Assembly (NCBI RefSeq): GCF_011090165.1
Contig: NZ_JAADJT010000015.1
Coordinates: 1 to 64,000, forward strand
Direction of reading: 5' to 3'
DNA from: Duganella aceris
GTDB lineage: Bacteria; Pseudomonadota; Gammaproteobacteria; Burkholderiales; Burkholderiaceae_D
Length of the DNA: 64,000 nt
Shown here piece after piece: positions 41,649 to 54,145 of the stretch; the first letter of the stretch is position 1; each line of letters starts with the position of its first letter. The position numbers and the translations under genes are program-made. The notes beneath the pieces were generated by a model. It was given only the letters and a program-made list of their open reading frames with translations, made no database searches and was not told where the DNA came from.

Positions 41649-41740
41649 CGTCGAGTCAGTCAAAACAGTTGGCGGAAGCATACCCGAAATAGCTGATGTT
41701 AAGAAGGAAACGATATGAAATCGTCTCCTTCCCCACGCGC

Positions 41741-43378
41741 TTACCGCGCGTAGCCGAACCAGGCGCCGAAGGCCGGCAGTTCGACCTGGCCGTCGACCAC
41801 CGTGCCCGGCAGGCCGTAGCCCGCCATCTGCTCCGCGCCCGCCGCCTGCGGCAGCGCGAAGCTGACCGGCGCGGCGCCGAGGTTGAACACGGCGATGATG
41901 CCGCGCTCGCCGTCGGCATCGCGCCGCAGCGCCAGCGCCGGCTCCGGCGCGTCGAAGAACGCGATGTCGCCGCGCGTCAGCTGCGGCAGCGCGCGGCGCC
42001 AGGCGATGAACCGGCGCGTGAACGCCAGCGACGACGCGGCGTCGCCCTCCTGCAGCGACGCCGCCTTGGCCAGGTGGTCCGGCGACAGCGGCAGCCACGG
42101 CGTGCCGCTGGTGAAGCCGCCGCCGGCGTCGGCGCTCCACGCCATCGGCGTGCGGCAACCGTCGCGGCCCTTGAACTCCGGCCAGAAGGTGATGCCGTAC
42201 GGATCCTGCAACAGCTCGAACGGCACGTCGGCCTCGGCGAACGCCAGCTCGTCGCCCTGGTACAGGCACGGCGTGCCCTTCAGCGACAGCTGCATCGCCA
42301 GGATCATCTTGGCGAACGCCGCCGGCGCGTCCGGACCGCCCCAGCGGGTGGCGACGCGCTGCACGTCGTGGTTGCCGACCGACCACGAGGCCCAGCCGCC
42401 CTTGACGCGCGCTTCGAAATTCTCGACCTGCTTGCGGATGTAGTGCGACGAGCAGTCCGGCACCAGCAGGTTGAAGCTGTAGGCCATGTGCAGCTTGTCG
42501 CCGCCGGCGGTGTACTCGGCCATCACCGCCAGCGAATCGTCGGCGCCGACTTCGCCGATCGACACCGCCTGGTATTCGTTCAGCAGCGCGCGCAGCTTTT
42601 GCAGGAACGGCAGGTTCTCCGGCCGGCTCTTGTCGTAGACGTGCGCCTGCATGCCGTACGGGTTGACGTCCGACACGGTGGCGGTGTCGCGGTTGACGGC
42701 CGGCGGATTGCTGCGCAACGCGGGGTCGTGGAAGTGGAAGTTGCTGGCGTCGAGGCGGATGCCGTCGACGCCGCGCTCCAGCCAGAAGCGCAGCGCGTCC
42801 AGGTGCGCCTGCTGCACCGCCGGCTGGTGGAAGTTCAACTGCGGCTGGCTGACCAGGAAATTATGTAAATAGTATTGACGACGGCGCGTGTCCCACTGCC
42901 ACGACGAGCCGCCGAACACCGACATCCAGTTGTTCGGCGGATTGCCGTCCGGCGCCGGATCGGCCCAGACGTACCAGTCGGCCTTCGGATTGTCGCGGCT
43001 GGCGCGGCTTTCCTTGAACCACGGATGTTCTTCGGCGGTATGCGCCATCACCTGGTCGATCATGATCTTCAGGCCCAGGCTGTGCGCCTTGGCGATCAGC
43101 GCGTCGAAGTCGGCCAGCGTGCCGAACAGCGGATCGACGTCGCAGTAGTCCGAGATGTCGTAGCCGAAGTCCTTCATCGGCGATTTGAAGTACGGCGAAA
43201 TCCACACCATGTCCACGCCCAGCGATGCGATATAGTCCAGCTTTGCGGTGATGCCGGGCAAATCGCCGACGCCGTCGCCGTTGCTGTCCATGAAGCTGCG
43301 CGGGTAAACCTGGTAGATGATCGCTTCGCGATACCAGTCTGGGGAGTGAGGCGACACTTGAGTAAGTTGCTTAGTCAT
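41741..43378 (-). CDS. GH13 alpha-glucosidase, cytoplasmic
   Basis: A 545-residue GH13 enzyme without signal peptide. The opening WYREAIIYQVYPRSFMDSNGDGVGDL is that of oligosaccharide alpha-glucosidases (GH13_23 group). The catalytic set is complete: nucleophile Asp210 (GIRLDAS), acid/base Glu276 (SIGEVG) and transition-state Asp338 (SVGNHD). It would hydrolyse maltose and short maltodextrins in the cytoplasm. It is divergent from the POT transporter, with TGTAG/CTAC operator-like sites in the 193-bp gap. Confidence 0.94.
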   Translation of the reverse strand: MTKQLTQVSPHSPDWYREAIIYQVYPRSFMDSNGDGVGDLPGITAKLDYIASLGVDMVWISPYFKSPMKDFGYDISDYCDVDPLFGTLADFDALIAKAHSLGLKIMIDQVMAHTAEEHPWFKESRASRDNPKADWYVWADPAPDGNPPNNWMSVFGGSSWQWDTRRRQYYLHNFLVSQPQLNFHQPAVQQAHLDALRFWLERGVDGIRLDASNFHFHDPALRSNPPAVNRDTATVSDVNPYGMQAHVYDKSRPENLPFLQKLRALLNEYQAVSIGEVGADDSLAVMAEYTAGGDKLHMAYSFNLLVPDCSSHYIRKQVENFEARVKGGWASWSVGNHDVQRVATRWGGPDAPAAFAKMILAMQLSLKGTPCLYQGDELAFAEADVPFELLQDPYGITFWPEFKGRDGCRTPMAWSADAGGGFTSGTPWLPLSPDHLAKAASLQEGDAASSLAFTRRFIAWRRALPQLTRGDIAFFDAPEPALALRRDADGERGIIAVFNLGAAPVSFALPQAAGAEQMAGYGLPGTVVDGQVELPAFGAWFGYAR

Positions 43379-43410
43379 AAGAGAATCCGGGGTTGGCTGG
43401 CCGACGTATA

Positions 43411-43550
43411 AATTTTGTAGATAATATACATGACGATATCGTTTTTTTCAATCCGTGACCCGATTCACGATTACCAAGAATAATCGTTGAAAATCAACGT
43501 CTTAAGAATTTCTATAGAAAATCTGAAGGCAAAAATAGTAGTCAAACTAC
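43411..43550. promoter_or_regulatory. candidate maltodextrin-regulon operators
   Basis: In the gap between divergent alpha-glucosidase and transporter genes, TTTTGTAGATAATATACA (43413-43430) forms an imperfect TGTA/TACA dyad. GTAGT-CAA-ACTAC (43538-43550) is a perfect 5-bp dyad. Related TGTAG half-sites recur before the pullulanase and the MFS/GH31 pair. A LacI-type MalR could bind these; no such regulator gene is in the window. Confidence 0.5.
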
Positions 43551-43571
43551 ACAAACGAGGGAGAACTCATA

Positions 43572-45152
43572 GTGAGCAGTAACGGCAACGGGCCGATGCC
43601 CCGGCAAATTCCATACATCATCGCCAACGAAGGCTGCGAGCGGTTCAGCTTTTACGGCATGCGCAACATCCTCACGCCCTTCCTGATCAGCACCCTGTTG
43701 TTGTTCGTTCCGATGGCCGACCGCGCCAGCGAAGCCAAGCATGTGTTCCACACCTTCGTCATCGGCGTCTACTTCTTCCCGCTGCTGGGCGGCTGGCTGG
43801 CCGACCGCTTCTTCGGCAAATACCAGACGGTGTTCTGGTTCAGCCTGATTTATGTGGCCGGCCACGCCTGCCTTGCGATCTTTGAGGACAACCTCAAGGG
43901 CTTCTACTTCGGCCTGGCGCTGATCGCGTTCGGCTCGGGCGGCATCAAGCCGCTGGTGGTGGCCTTCGTCGGCGACCAGTTCGACCAGACCAACAAGAAC
44001 CGCGCCAAGCTGGTGTTCGACGCCTTCTACTGGATCATCAACTTCGGCTCTTTCTTCGCGTCGCTGCTGATGCCGCTGTTCCTGCGCGACTACGGCCCGG
44101 CGGTGGCGTTCGGCATCCCCGGCATCCTGATGGCGATCGCCACCTTGATCTTCTGGATGGGCAAGAAGAAATACGTACATGTGCCGCCGGCCGCGCCGAA
44201 TCCGGATTCGTTCAGCAGCGTCGCCCGCACCGCCTTGCTGGCGCGCGCGCCGGGGCAAGCGCGCCCGGGCCTGGTGGTGGCCGGCGTCGGCGCCGTGGCC
44301 GCCGTGCTGGCGCTGGCGATGACGCCGCAATGGGGCTTCGTCATCGCCGCCTGCACCGCGCTGGTGGCGCTGCTGGCGTTCGGCGGCATCGGCGTCTCGC
44401 TGCAGCTGGAGCGCGCGCGCGGCTTGCACACCGATGAAGCGGTCGAAGGCGTGCGCTCGGTGCTGCGCATCCTGATCGTGTTCGCGATGATCACGCCGTT
44501 CTGGTCGCTGTTCGACCAGAAGGCCTCGACCTGGATCGTCCAGGCCAACGCGATGCACAGCCCGCTGCTGTCGCTGTTCGGCTGGGAATTCACGCTGCTG
44601 CCGGCGCAGATGCAGGCCATCAATCCGATCCTGGTGATGCTGCTGATCCCGTTCAACAACGTGGCGCTGTTCCCGCTGATGCGCGCGCTCGGCGTCACGC
44701 CGACGCCGCTGCGGCGCATGGGCATGGGCATCGCGCTGTCGGGCGCGGCGTGGATCGCGATCGGCCTGATCCAGTTGCGCATGGACGGCGGCGACACGGT
44801 GTCGATCCTGTGGCAGCTGCTGCCGTATGCGCTGTTGACCCTGGGCGAGGTGCTGGTGTCGGCGACCGGGCTGGAGTTCGCCTACAGCCAGGCGCCGGCG
44901 CCGATGAAGGGCATCATTTTGAGTTTCTGGTATCTGGCGGTCACGGTGGGCAACCTGTGGGTGCTGATCGTCAACTCGGGCGTCAAGAACGACGTGGTGG
45001 GCGGCTGGATCGCGTCGAGCGGCATGGGGGTGATCGCGTTCCAGATGTTCTTCTTCGCCGCCTTCGCGCTGCTGATCGCCGCCCTCTTCGCGCTGTACGC
45101 GATGCGCTACAAGATGGTCGACAACTACCGCAAGGACGTGCAACCAAAGTAG
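43572..45152 (+). CDS. POT/PTR-family proton-coupled transporter
   Basis: A 526-residue membrane protein of the proton-dependent oligopeptide transporter family. The signature ExxERF is intact (ANEGCERFSFYGMRNIL, residues about 18-34), as is the FxxFYWxINxGS region (FDAFYWIINFGSFFAS). About 14 hydrophobic spans are visible. The start is a GTG with GAGGGAG 8 nt upstream. Family members carry di-/tripeptides, but its place among maltodextrin genes and the shared operator-like sites raise the possibility of another substrate. Confidence 0.9.
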   Translation: MSSNGNGPMPRQIPYIIANEGCERFSFYGMRNILTPFLISTLLLFVPMADRASEAKHVFHTFVIGVYFFPLLGGWLADRFFGKYQTVFWFSLIYVAGHACLAIFEDNLKGFYFGLALIAFGSGGIKPLVVAFVGDQFDQTNKNRAKLVFDAFYWIINFGSFFASLLMPLFLRDYGPAVAFGIPGILMAIATLIFWMGKKKYVHVPPAAPNPDSFSSVARTALLARAPGQARPGLVVAGVGAVAAVLALAMTPQWGFVIAACTALVALLAFGGIGVSLQLERARGLHTDEAVEGVRSVLRILIVFAMITPFWSLFDQKASTWIVQANAMHSPLLSLFGWEFTLLPAQMQAINPILVMLLIPFNNVALFPLMRALGVTPTPLRRMGMGIALSGAAWIAIGLIQLRMDGGDTVSILWQLLPYALLTLGEVLVSATGLEFAYSQAPAPMKGIILSFWYLAVTVGNLWVLIVNSGVKNDVVGGWIASSGMGVIAFQMFFFAAFALLIAALFALYAMRYKMVDNYRKDVQPK

Positions 45153-45164
45153 CGACAAGAGTAA

Positions 45165-45250
45165 GTACCAAAACTACAGATTTTGGATTACCATAACCGG
45201 AAAATTCAAGGGTATTTTGCGGATTTTGTAACTGCACTACCTAAATCGAT
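45165..45250. promoter_or_regulatory. candidate operator region upstream of pullulanase gene
   Basis: AAAACTACAG (45171-45180, the inverse of CTGTAGTTTT) and TTTTGTAACTGCACTACC (45223-45241) repeat the TGTAG/CTAC motif seen in the other alpha-glucan promoters. The 116-bp gap is AT-rich compared with the flanking genes. Confidence 0.4.
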
Positions 45251-45268
45251 AGTTTTGGAGACGGTGAT

Positions 45269-48040
<2,772 letters not shown>

Positions 48041-48121
48041 ACACGCGGACAAAAGCGCGGCATGGACTTGCCGCGCCGCTTTCCATGCTATCTTTTCGGT
48101 TTCATGTTCACGAATGACGCC

Positions 48122-50422
48122 ATGATCCGATCCCTCCCGCTGCTGGCCGCCTTGCTCACGCCTTTGCTGGCGCTGTCCCCCATGCTCGCCTCGGCCGCCA
48201 CCGACCCGGTCGAACTGGTCAATCCGCTGATGGGCACCGCCAGCAAGCCGGAACTCTCGAACGGCAACACCTACCCGACCATCGCGCTGCCGTGGGGGAT
48301 GAACTTCTGGACCCCGCAGACCGGCAAGATGGGCAACGGCTGGGCCTACACCTACGACGCCGACAAGATCCGCGGCTTCAAGCAAACCCACCAGCCGTCG
48401 CCGTGGATGAACGACTACGGCCAGTTCGCCATCATGCCGGTGACCGGCAAGCTCCGATTCACCCAGGACGACCGCGCCAGCTGGTTCTCGCACAAGGCCG
48501 AAACGGCCAAGCCCTACTACTACAGCGTCTACCTGGCCGACGCCGACGTCACCACCGAGATCACGCCGACCGAGCGCGCGGCGCAATTCCGCTTCACCTT
48601 CCCCAAGACCGACGAAGCCTATGTGGTGGTGGACGCCTACGACAAGGGCTCCTACATCAAGGTGATCCCGGCCGAGCGCAAGATCGTCGGCTACAGCACC
48701 CGCTACGCGCGCGGCCCGCTGCCGAAGAATTTCAAGAACTACTTCGTCATCCACTTCGACAAGCCGTTCACCTCCGCGCGCATCTGGAGCGGCGACAAGC
48801 TGGTGGCCGACGTCACCGAGCTGGCCAGCGAGCATAGCGGCGCGGTGGTCGGCTTCAAGACCGAGAAAGGCGAGAAGGTCGGCATGCGCGTCGCCTCGTC
48901 CTTCATCAGCGAAGAACAGGCGGAGCTGAACCTGCAACGCGAACTGGCCTCCGACAGCTTCGACACCACCGCGCAAAAGGGCAAGGAGATCTGGAACAAG
49001 ACGCTGGGCCGCATCAACGTCGAAGGCGGCAGCGACGAGCAGACCCGGACCTTCTATTCCAGCCTGTACCGCATGCTGTTCTTCCCGAACAAACTGTACG
49101 AGGTCGACGCCAACAACCAGATCGTCCATTGGAGTCCCTACAACGGCAAGATCCTGCCCGGCTACATGTTCGCCGGCACCGGCTTCTGGGACACCTTCCG
49201 CGCGCTGTATCCCTTCCTCAACCTGATGTACCCGTCGATCAACCGCGAGATGCAGGCCGGCCTGGCCAACGACTTCAAGGAAGGCGGCTGGCTGCCGGAG
49301 TGGTCCAGCCCCGGCCTGGCCAACGTCATGATCGGGAATAACTCGGCGTCGGTGGTGGCGGAAGCCTACGTCAAGGGCCTGCGCGGCTACGACATCGACA
49401 CGCTGTGGCAGGCGCTCAAGCACGGCGCCGACAACGAAGGCCCGATGGACGCCGTCGGCCGCAAGGGCGTCAAATACTACAACGAGCTCGGATACGTGCC
49501 CTACGACGTCAAGATCAACGAGAACGCCGCGCGCACGCTGGAATACGCCTACGACGATTTCGCCATCTACCAGCTGGGCAAGGCGCTCAACAAGCCGGAG
49601 TCGGAGATCGCCATCTACAAGCAGCGCGCGATGAACTACAAAAAACTGTTCGATCCGGAGACGGGTCTGATGCGCGGCAAGAACCAGGACGGCAGCTTCC
49701 AGTCGCCGTTCAATCCCTTCAAGTGGGGCGACGCCTTCACCGAAGGGAACAGCTGGCACTACACCTGGTCGGTGTTCCAGGACGTGAACGGGCTGGTGGA
49801 CCTGATGGGCGGGCGCGAGAAGTTCGTCGCCAAGCTGGATCAGGTGTTCACGCTGCCGCCGACCTTCGACGAGAGCTACTACGGCGAAGTGATCCACGAG
49901 ATCCGCGAAATGCAGATCGCGAACATGGGCCAGTACGCGCACGGCAACCAGCCTATCCAGCACATGATCTACCTGTACGGCTACGCCGGCGCGCCGTGGA
50001 AAACCCAGTACTGGGCGCGCGAAACCATGAACCGCCTGTACAAGCCGACCCCGGACGGCTACTGCGGCGACGAGGACAACGGCCAGACCTCGGCCTGGTA
50101 CGTGTTCTCGGCGCTGGGCTTCTATCCGGTGACGCCGGCGGTGCCGCAGTACGTGGTCGGCGCGCCGCTGTTCAAGAAGGCGACGCTGACGCTGGAGAGC
50201 GGCAAGCGGATCGTCATCAACGCGCCGGCCAACAGCGACGCCAAGCGCTACGTGCGCGCGCTCAAGGTCGACGGCAAGCCGTATGAGAACAACTGGCTGG
50301 GCCACGCCGCGCTGATGCGCGGCGCGGTGCTGGACTTCGACATGAGCGCGCAGCCGAACACGCGCCGCGCCACCGCGCCGGCCAGCGCGCCGTATTCGCT
50401 GTCCACCGACGGCGCACGATAG
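48122..50422 (+). CDS. GH92 alpha-mannosidase, exported
   Basis: A 766-residue glycoside hydrolase family 92 enzyme, calcium-dependent exo-alpha-mannosidases mostly acting on 1,2-linkages. A signal peptide (MIRSLPLLAALLTPLLALSPMLASA) decides the start; upstream in-frame ATGs at 48062 and 48104 would extend it. Landmarks are SNGNTYPTIALPWGMNFWTPQTG, TGFWDTFRALYPFLNLMYP and GDEDNGQTSAWYVFSALGFYPV, with the catalytic Glu and Asp sites. It is 81 bp after the pullulanase on the same strand. It is the only mannose-specific gene in an alpha-glucan locus, which is odd. Confidence 0.93.
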   Translation: MIRSLPLLAALLTPLLALSPMLASAATDPVELVNPLMGTASKPELSNGNTYPTIALPWGMNFWTPQTGKMGNGWAYTYDADKIRGFKQTHQPSPWMNDYGQFAIMPVTGKLRFTQDDRASWFSHKAETAKPYYYSVYLADADVTTEITPTERAAQFRFTFPKTDEAYVVVDAYDKGSYIKVIPAERKIVGYSTRYARGPLPKNFKNYFVIHFDKPFTSARIWSGDKLVADVTELASEHSGAVVGFKTEKGEKVGMRVASSFISEEQAELNLQRELASDSFDTTAQKGKEIWNKTLGRINVEGGSDEQTRTFYSSLYRMLFFPNKLYEVDANNQIVHWSPYNGKILPGYMFAGTGFWDTFRALYPFLNLMYPSINREMQAGLANDFKEGGWLPEWSSPGLANVMIGNNSASVVAEAYVKGLRGYDIDTLWQALKHGADNEGPMDAVGRKGVKYYNELGYVPYDVKINENAARTLEYAYDDFAIYQLGKALNKPESEIAIYKQRAMNYKKLFDPETGLMRGKNQDGSFQSPFNPFKWGDAFTEGNSWHYTWSVFQDVNGLVDLMGGREKFVAKLDQVFTLPPTFDESYYGEVIHEIREMQIANMGQYAHGNQPIQHMIYLYGYAGAPWKTQYWARETMNRLYKPTPDGYCGDEDNGQTSAWYVFSALGFYPVTPAVPQYVVGAPLFKKATLTLESGKRIVINAPANSDAKRYVRALKVDGKPYENNWLGHAALMRGAVLDFDMSAQPNTRRATAPASAPYSLSTDGAR

Positions 50423-50597
50423 GCGCGCATCCAAGCCGGGAAGCGCAGAACGTGGTATGCTGTAGTTACTTAGCGGCAATTACATTGTTCGAATGAAAAT
50501 ATTCCGGCGGGCCCCAGCCCGCCCGCCGGAGTCGTCCCGGCCTACCGCGCCAAAAACCAGTGCCTCGACCCGCATTGCAGCAACCACCGAGTCACTG

Positions 50598-52445
50598 ATG
50601 AAAACCATTGAATGCCCATTGCAGGAGGCGCGCCGCCTCGACGCGCTACACAAGCTGAATTTGCTGGATACGCCGCCGAGCGAGGCGTTCGACCGCATCA
50701 CGCGCATGGCCGCCAGCCTGTTTGGTTTGCCGATCGCCGCCGTGTCGCTGACCGACAGCGATCGTCAATGGTTCAAGTCGCGCGTCGGCGTCGAGTACAG
50801 CTCGATCCCGCGCCTGCGCGCGCCATGCGGCCAGGTGGCCGACAGCGGCGCGCTGCTGGTGATCCCGGACCTGCTGCTGGACGACTATTTCCGCGACAGC
50901 CCGCTGGCCGCCAGCGGCATCCGCTACTACGCCGGCGCGCCGTTGATGACGCTCGACGGCCACTGCCTCGGCGCCATGTGCGTGCTCGGCACCGAGCCGC
51001 GCCAGACCACGCCGCAGGAGATGGCGGCCCTGCGCGACCTGGCCAGCATGGTGATGGCGCAGATCGAGCTGACCCACGCGCTGGGCCGCATCGACGCCGT
51101 CAGCGGCCTGCCCAACCGCACCCAGTTCATCGACGACTTCCACGACCTGCAGCTGGACGCCGCGCCGCACGAGCAGCGGCTGGCGGTGATGATCAATCTG
51201 GCCACGCCGGAACAGCTGGGGCACGCGGCGCGCGCGATGAAGTCCAGCTATCTGGACGACCTGGTGACCGGCGCGGCCAAGTGGCTGCGCGAGGCGATCG
51301 GTCCCGGCCGCACCATCTACCACGTGGCGACGGTGCAGTTCGTGCTGCTGGCGCCCGCCGGGGCGACGCTGGACACCTGGCTGCCGGGGATTGAAAGCCG
51401 GATGCAGACCGCGCTGGCCATCGCCAAGACCCGCTACGTGGCCACGCCGTCGGTCGGCGTGGTGCCGTTCGACGTCGGCGTCGACGACAGCCTGAACGTG
51501 CTGCGCAAGGCGCGCAGCGCGGCGCATGACGCCATCGCCTGCCCTTCCCACGTGGCGGTGTATTCGCAGTCGGAGGACGCGCTGTACCAGCGGCGCTTCA
51601 CGTTGCTCAACGATTTTTCGGCGGCGCTGGAAAACACCGGCCAGCTGCGGCTGGTGTTCCAGCCGCGCGTCGACATCGCCACCGGCGAGTGCTGCGGCGC
51701 CGAGGCGCTGCTGCGCTGGAATCATCCGACCCTGGGCGTGGTCGGGCCGGCGGAATTCATTCCCATCGTCGAACGCTCCGGCCTGGCGCAGGCCGCCACC
51801 GCCTGGGTGCTGGACGCCGCGCTGCGCCGGCAGCGGACCTGGCGCGACGAAGGCCTGTTCATCGACGTCTCGGTCAACGTCTCGGCGGCCAACCTGATGG
51901 AGCCGGACTTCGCCGCCTGCGTCGCGGCCGGCCTGGCGCGGCACGGCCTGCCGGCGTCCTGCCTGGAGTTGGAGATCACCGAAAGCGCCATCATGGAGCA
52001 GCCGCAGAAGGCGCACGCCGCCTTGGCCGCCATCGCCGCGCTGGGCGTGGGCCTGGCGATCGACGATTTCGGCACCGGCTACAGCAGCCTGGCGTACTTG
52101 CAGAAGATGCCGGCCGACGTGGTCAAGATCGATCAATCCTTCATCCGCGAGATCGACAGCGACGTGCGCCAGCAGGCGCTGGTCAGCGTGATGATCACGC
52201 TGTCGCAGGACCTGGGACACCGCGTGGTGGCCGAGGGCGTCGAGACCATGGCCGCGCTGGACTTCCTGCGCAAGGCCGGCTGCGACGAGGCGCAGGGCTA
52301 TCTGTTCGCGCGGCCGCTGGAAGCCGCTTCGTTCCAGGCCTGGTGCGCCGCCGCCCGCGCGCCGGCGGCGGCGGCGGCAGTCGTCGCCGCCGCGCCGGGA
52401 TACGCGCCGCGCTCGCGCTCCGCGCGGGGACCGGGACCGGCCTAG
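50598..52445 (+). CDS. GAF / degenerate GGDEF / EAL protein, probable c-di-GMP phosphodiesterase
   Basis: A 615-residue cytoplasmic signalling protein. A GAF sensor covers about 5-155 (LNLLDTPPSEAFDRITRMA; RAPCGQVADSGALLVIPDL). A GGDEF-like domain (about 165-330) has lost the GGDEF loop, reading ATVQFVLLAP. An EAL domain starts at Glu369 (EALLRWNHP) and contains ESAIM, Asp489/Asp490 (DDFGTGYSSL), KIDQSF and EGVET. All residues needed for c-di-GMP hydrolysis appear present. The start at 50598 lacks a strong ribosome site; 50493 is in frame but adds a Pro/Ser/Arg-rich stretch without family character. It overlaps the amylase stop by 4 nt. Confidence 0.87.
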   Translation: MKTIECPLQEARRLDALHKLNLLDTPPSEAFDRITRMAASLFGLPIAAVSLTDSDRQWFKSRVGVEYSSIPRLRAPCGQVADSGALLVIPDLLLDDYFRDSPLAASGIRYYAGAPLMTLDGHCLGAMCVLGTEPRQTTPQEMAALRDLASMVMAQIELTHALGRIDAVSGLPNRTQFIDDFHDLQLDAAPHEQRLAVMINLATPEQLGHAARAMKSSYLDDLVTGAAKWLREAIGPGRTIYHVATVQFVLLAPAGATLDTWLPGIESRMQTALAIAKTRYVATPSVGVVPFDVGVDDSLNVLRKARSAAHDAIACPSHVAVYSQSEDALYQRRFTLLNDFSAALENTGQLRLVFQPRVDIATGECCGAEALLRWNHPTLGVVGPAEFIPIVERSGLAQAATAWVLDAALRRQRTWRDEGLFIDVSVNVSAANLMEPDFAACVAAGLARHGLPASCLELEITESAIMEQPQKAHAALAAIAALGVGLAIDDFGTGYSSLAYLQKMPADVVKIDQSFIREIDSDVRQQALVSVMITLSQDLGHRVVAEGVETMAALDFLRKAGCDEAQGYLFARPLEAASFQAWCAAARAPAAAAAVVAAAPGYAPRSRSARGPGPA

Positions 52446-54124
52446 TCCTGCCCGATCAGCACCACCGCGTTGCGCGTACCGAAGTTGACCGCGCCGCCTT
52501 TGACCACGGCGGTCTTGCCGGAATAGTAGTCCCTGACCTTCTGCCCGTTGGCGAACACGCCGTGCAGCTTGATGCTGCTGGCCTGGTCGGTCGGCAGATC
52601 CAGCGCCACCACCACCTTGTCGCTCCCCAGCGTCCGTTTGAATACGTAAGGCTTGGCCTCCAACTGCTGATGCACGCCCGCGCCGACCGCCACGTGCGCC
52701 TGGCGGAACAAGCCCAGCTTGGACCAATGCGCCCGCACCTCGGCCAGCTTGTAGCCGTCGCGCTGCGCGTTCCGCTCCAGCTCATCCCAGTTCATGAACG
52801 AGCGCAGCTTGGCGTCGCCCACCGCGTCGGCCACGTCCAGCCGGCGCGCGGTCTCGTCGCCATAGTAGATCTGCGCCGCGCCGGGCGCCAGCAGCAGCTT
52901 GTTGGCGCTTTCGAACGGCTTTTTGCGCGCCGCGTCGAACGGCCGGTCGAAGTCGTGCGAATCGAGATAGTTCACCACCGAGTAACCCTGCAACGCGCCG
53001 CCGTGCAGCGCGGCGGAATAGCTGCTGAACAGCGTCTCGTAATCCTTCTTCGCATCCTCGACCAGCGCGAAATTGATCAAACTATTAAAACCGTTTTGAT
53101 AGTAATTGGCGCTTTGCCCGCCGCCCAGGTCGTGCAGCTGGCCGTCCTCGATCCTGTAGTTGAAGACTTCGGCCGTCATGTAGAACTTGTCGTCGCTAAG
53201 CTTCTTGTCCGGATTGGCGCGCTTCCAGTCCTCGAAGGCGGATGAGGCCACCGTCTGCAACTCCTTCCACACCTTGGCCTCGACGTGCTTGACGGTGTCG
53301 GCGCGGAAGCCGTCGACGCCGTATTTGCGGATCCAGTCCGCATGCCACTTCATCAGATAGTAGCGCGGCGCGCGCGGATAGCCGGTGCGGGCGAAGAACT
53401 CGTTGAGCTCCTTCACCTCGCGCTCGAAGCGGCCCTCGCGCTGCCACTTCGCCATCAGCCGCTCCGGCAACTCGACCGGCGTGTCGCTGTCGGTCAGGAC
53501 GTCCGGCAGGTTGGCCACCAGCGTGCAATCGATGGTGGTCTTGGGATCCTTGTAGGTGCACTGCGGCGCGGTGCGCACCCAGTCCGACGGCCACACCGGA
53601 TCGTAGCGCGTCACCGGGCCGGTGTGGTTCATCACCACGTCCAGGATCACCCGGATGCCGCGCGCGTGGGCCGCGTCGACCAAGTTGCGGAAGTCGTTCT
53701 CGGTGCCCAGGTTGGCGTCGACCGCCGTGAAGTCCGACGCCCAGTAGCCGTGGAAGCCGTAGGACTTGCCGGTGCCCTCGTCGGTGCCTTCGTGGATCTG
53801 CTCCACCGGCGGCGTCAGCCAGATCGCGTTGACGCCGAGGCTGTCGAAGTAGCCCTCGTTGATCTTGTTGGTCAGCCCGGCCAGGTCGCCGCCCATGAAG
53901 CCGCGCAGCGGGCCGGCGTCGGCGCGCCGCTCGTAGGCCAGGTCGTTGCCGGTGAAGGCGTTGTTGAAGCGGTCCGTCAGCACGAAATAGATGGTGGCGT
54001 TCTCCCACAGGAATGGCTTGCGTACCGCCGGCTTTTGCGCCGCCGGCGCGGCCAGCGCCGGAGCGCCTGTCGCGGCGGCGCCGAGCGCCAAAGCCAAAGT
54101 CATTGCGAGGGGAGTCAATTTCAT
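52442..54124 (-). CDS. exported GH13 alpha-amylase
   Basis: A 560-residue alpha-amylase. A signal peptide (residues 1-26, MKLTPLAMTLALALGAAATG) directs export. The GH13 barrel has conserved region I DVVMNHTG (162-169), nucleophile Asp276 (GFRADTVKH), acid/base Glu319 (TAEVFN) and Asp391 (LDSHDFDR). The lack of large accessory domains and the periplasmic signal recall MalS-like enzymes. It would start starch or maltodextrin breakdown outside the cytoplasm. phosphoglucomutase lies 21 bp upstream on the same strand, so the two are probably co-transcribed. Confidence 0.93.
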   Translation of the reverse strand: MKLTPLAMTLALALGAAATGAPALAAPAAQKPAVRKPFLWENATIYFVLTDRFNNAFTGNDLAYERRADAGPLRGFMGGDLAGLTNKINEGYFDSLGVNAIWLTPPVEQIHEGTDEGTGKSYGFHGYWASDFTAVDANLGTENDFRNLVDAAHARGIRVILDVVMNHTGPVTRYDPVWPSDWVRTAPQCTYKDPKTTIDCTLVANLPDVLTDSDTPVELPERLMAKWQREGRFEREVKELNEFFARTGYPRAPRYYLMKWHADWIRKYGVDGFRADTVKHVEAKVWKELQTVASSAFEDWKRANPDKKLSDDKFYMTAEVFNYRIEDGQLHDLGGGQSANYYQNGFNSLINFALVEDAKKDYETLFSSYSAALHGGALQGYSVVNYLDSHDFDRPFDAARKKPFESANKLLLAPGAAQIYYGDETARRLDVADAVGDAKLRSFMNWDELERNAQRDGYKLAEVRAHWSKLGLFRQAHVAVGAGVHQQLEAKPYVFKRTLGSDKVVVALDLPTDQASSIKLHGVFANGQKVRDYYSGKTAVVKGGAVNFGTRNAVVLIGQD

Positions 54125-54145
54125 GCTGTCGTCCTTATGGTGGTG

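Noticed and set aside
41649..42386. N-terminal extension of the glucokinase fusion by about 246 codons
   Set aside because: The extension overlaps the alpha-glucosidase gene on the same strand in another frame and has no protein-like character; glucokinase similarity begins just after 41648.
50493..50597. Longer start for the GAF/EAL protein at 50493
   Set aside because: The added 35 residues are Pro/Ser/Arg-rich without family similarity; the GAF domain begins right after the ATG at 50598.
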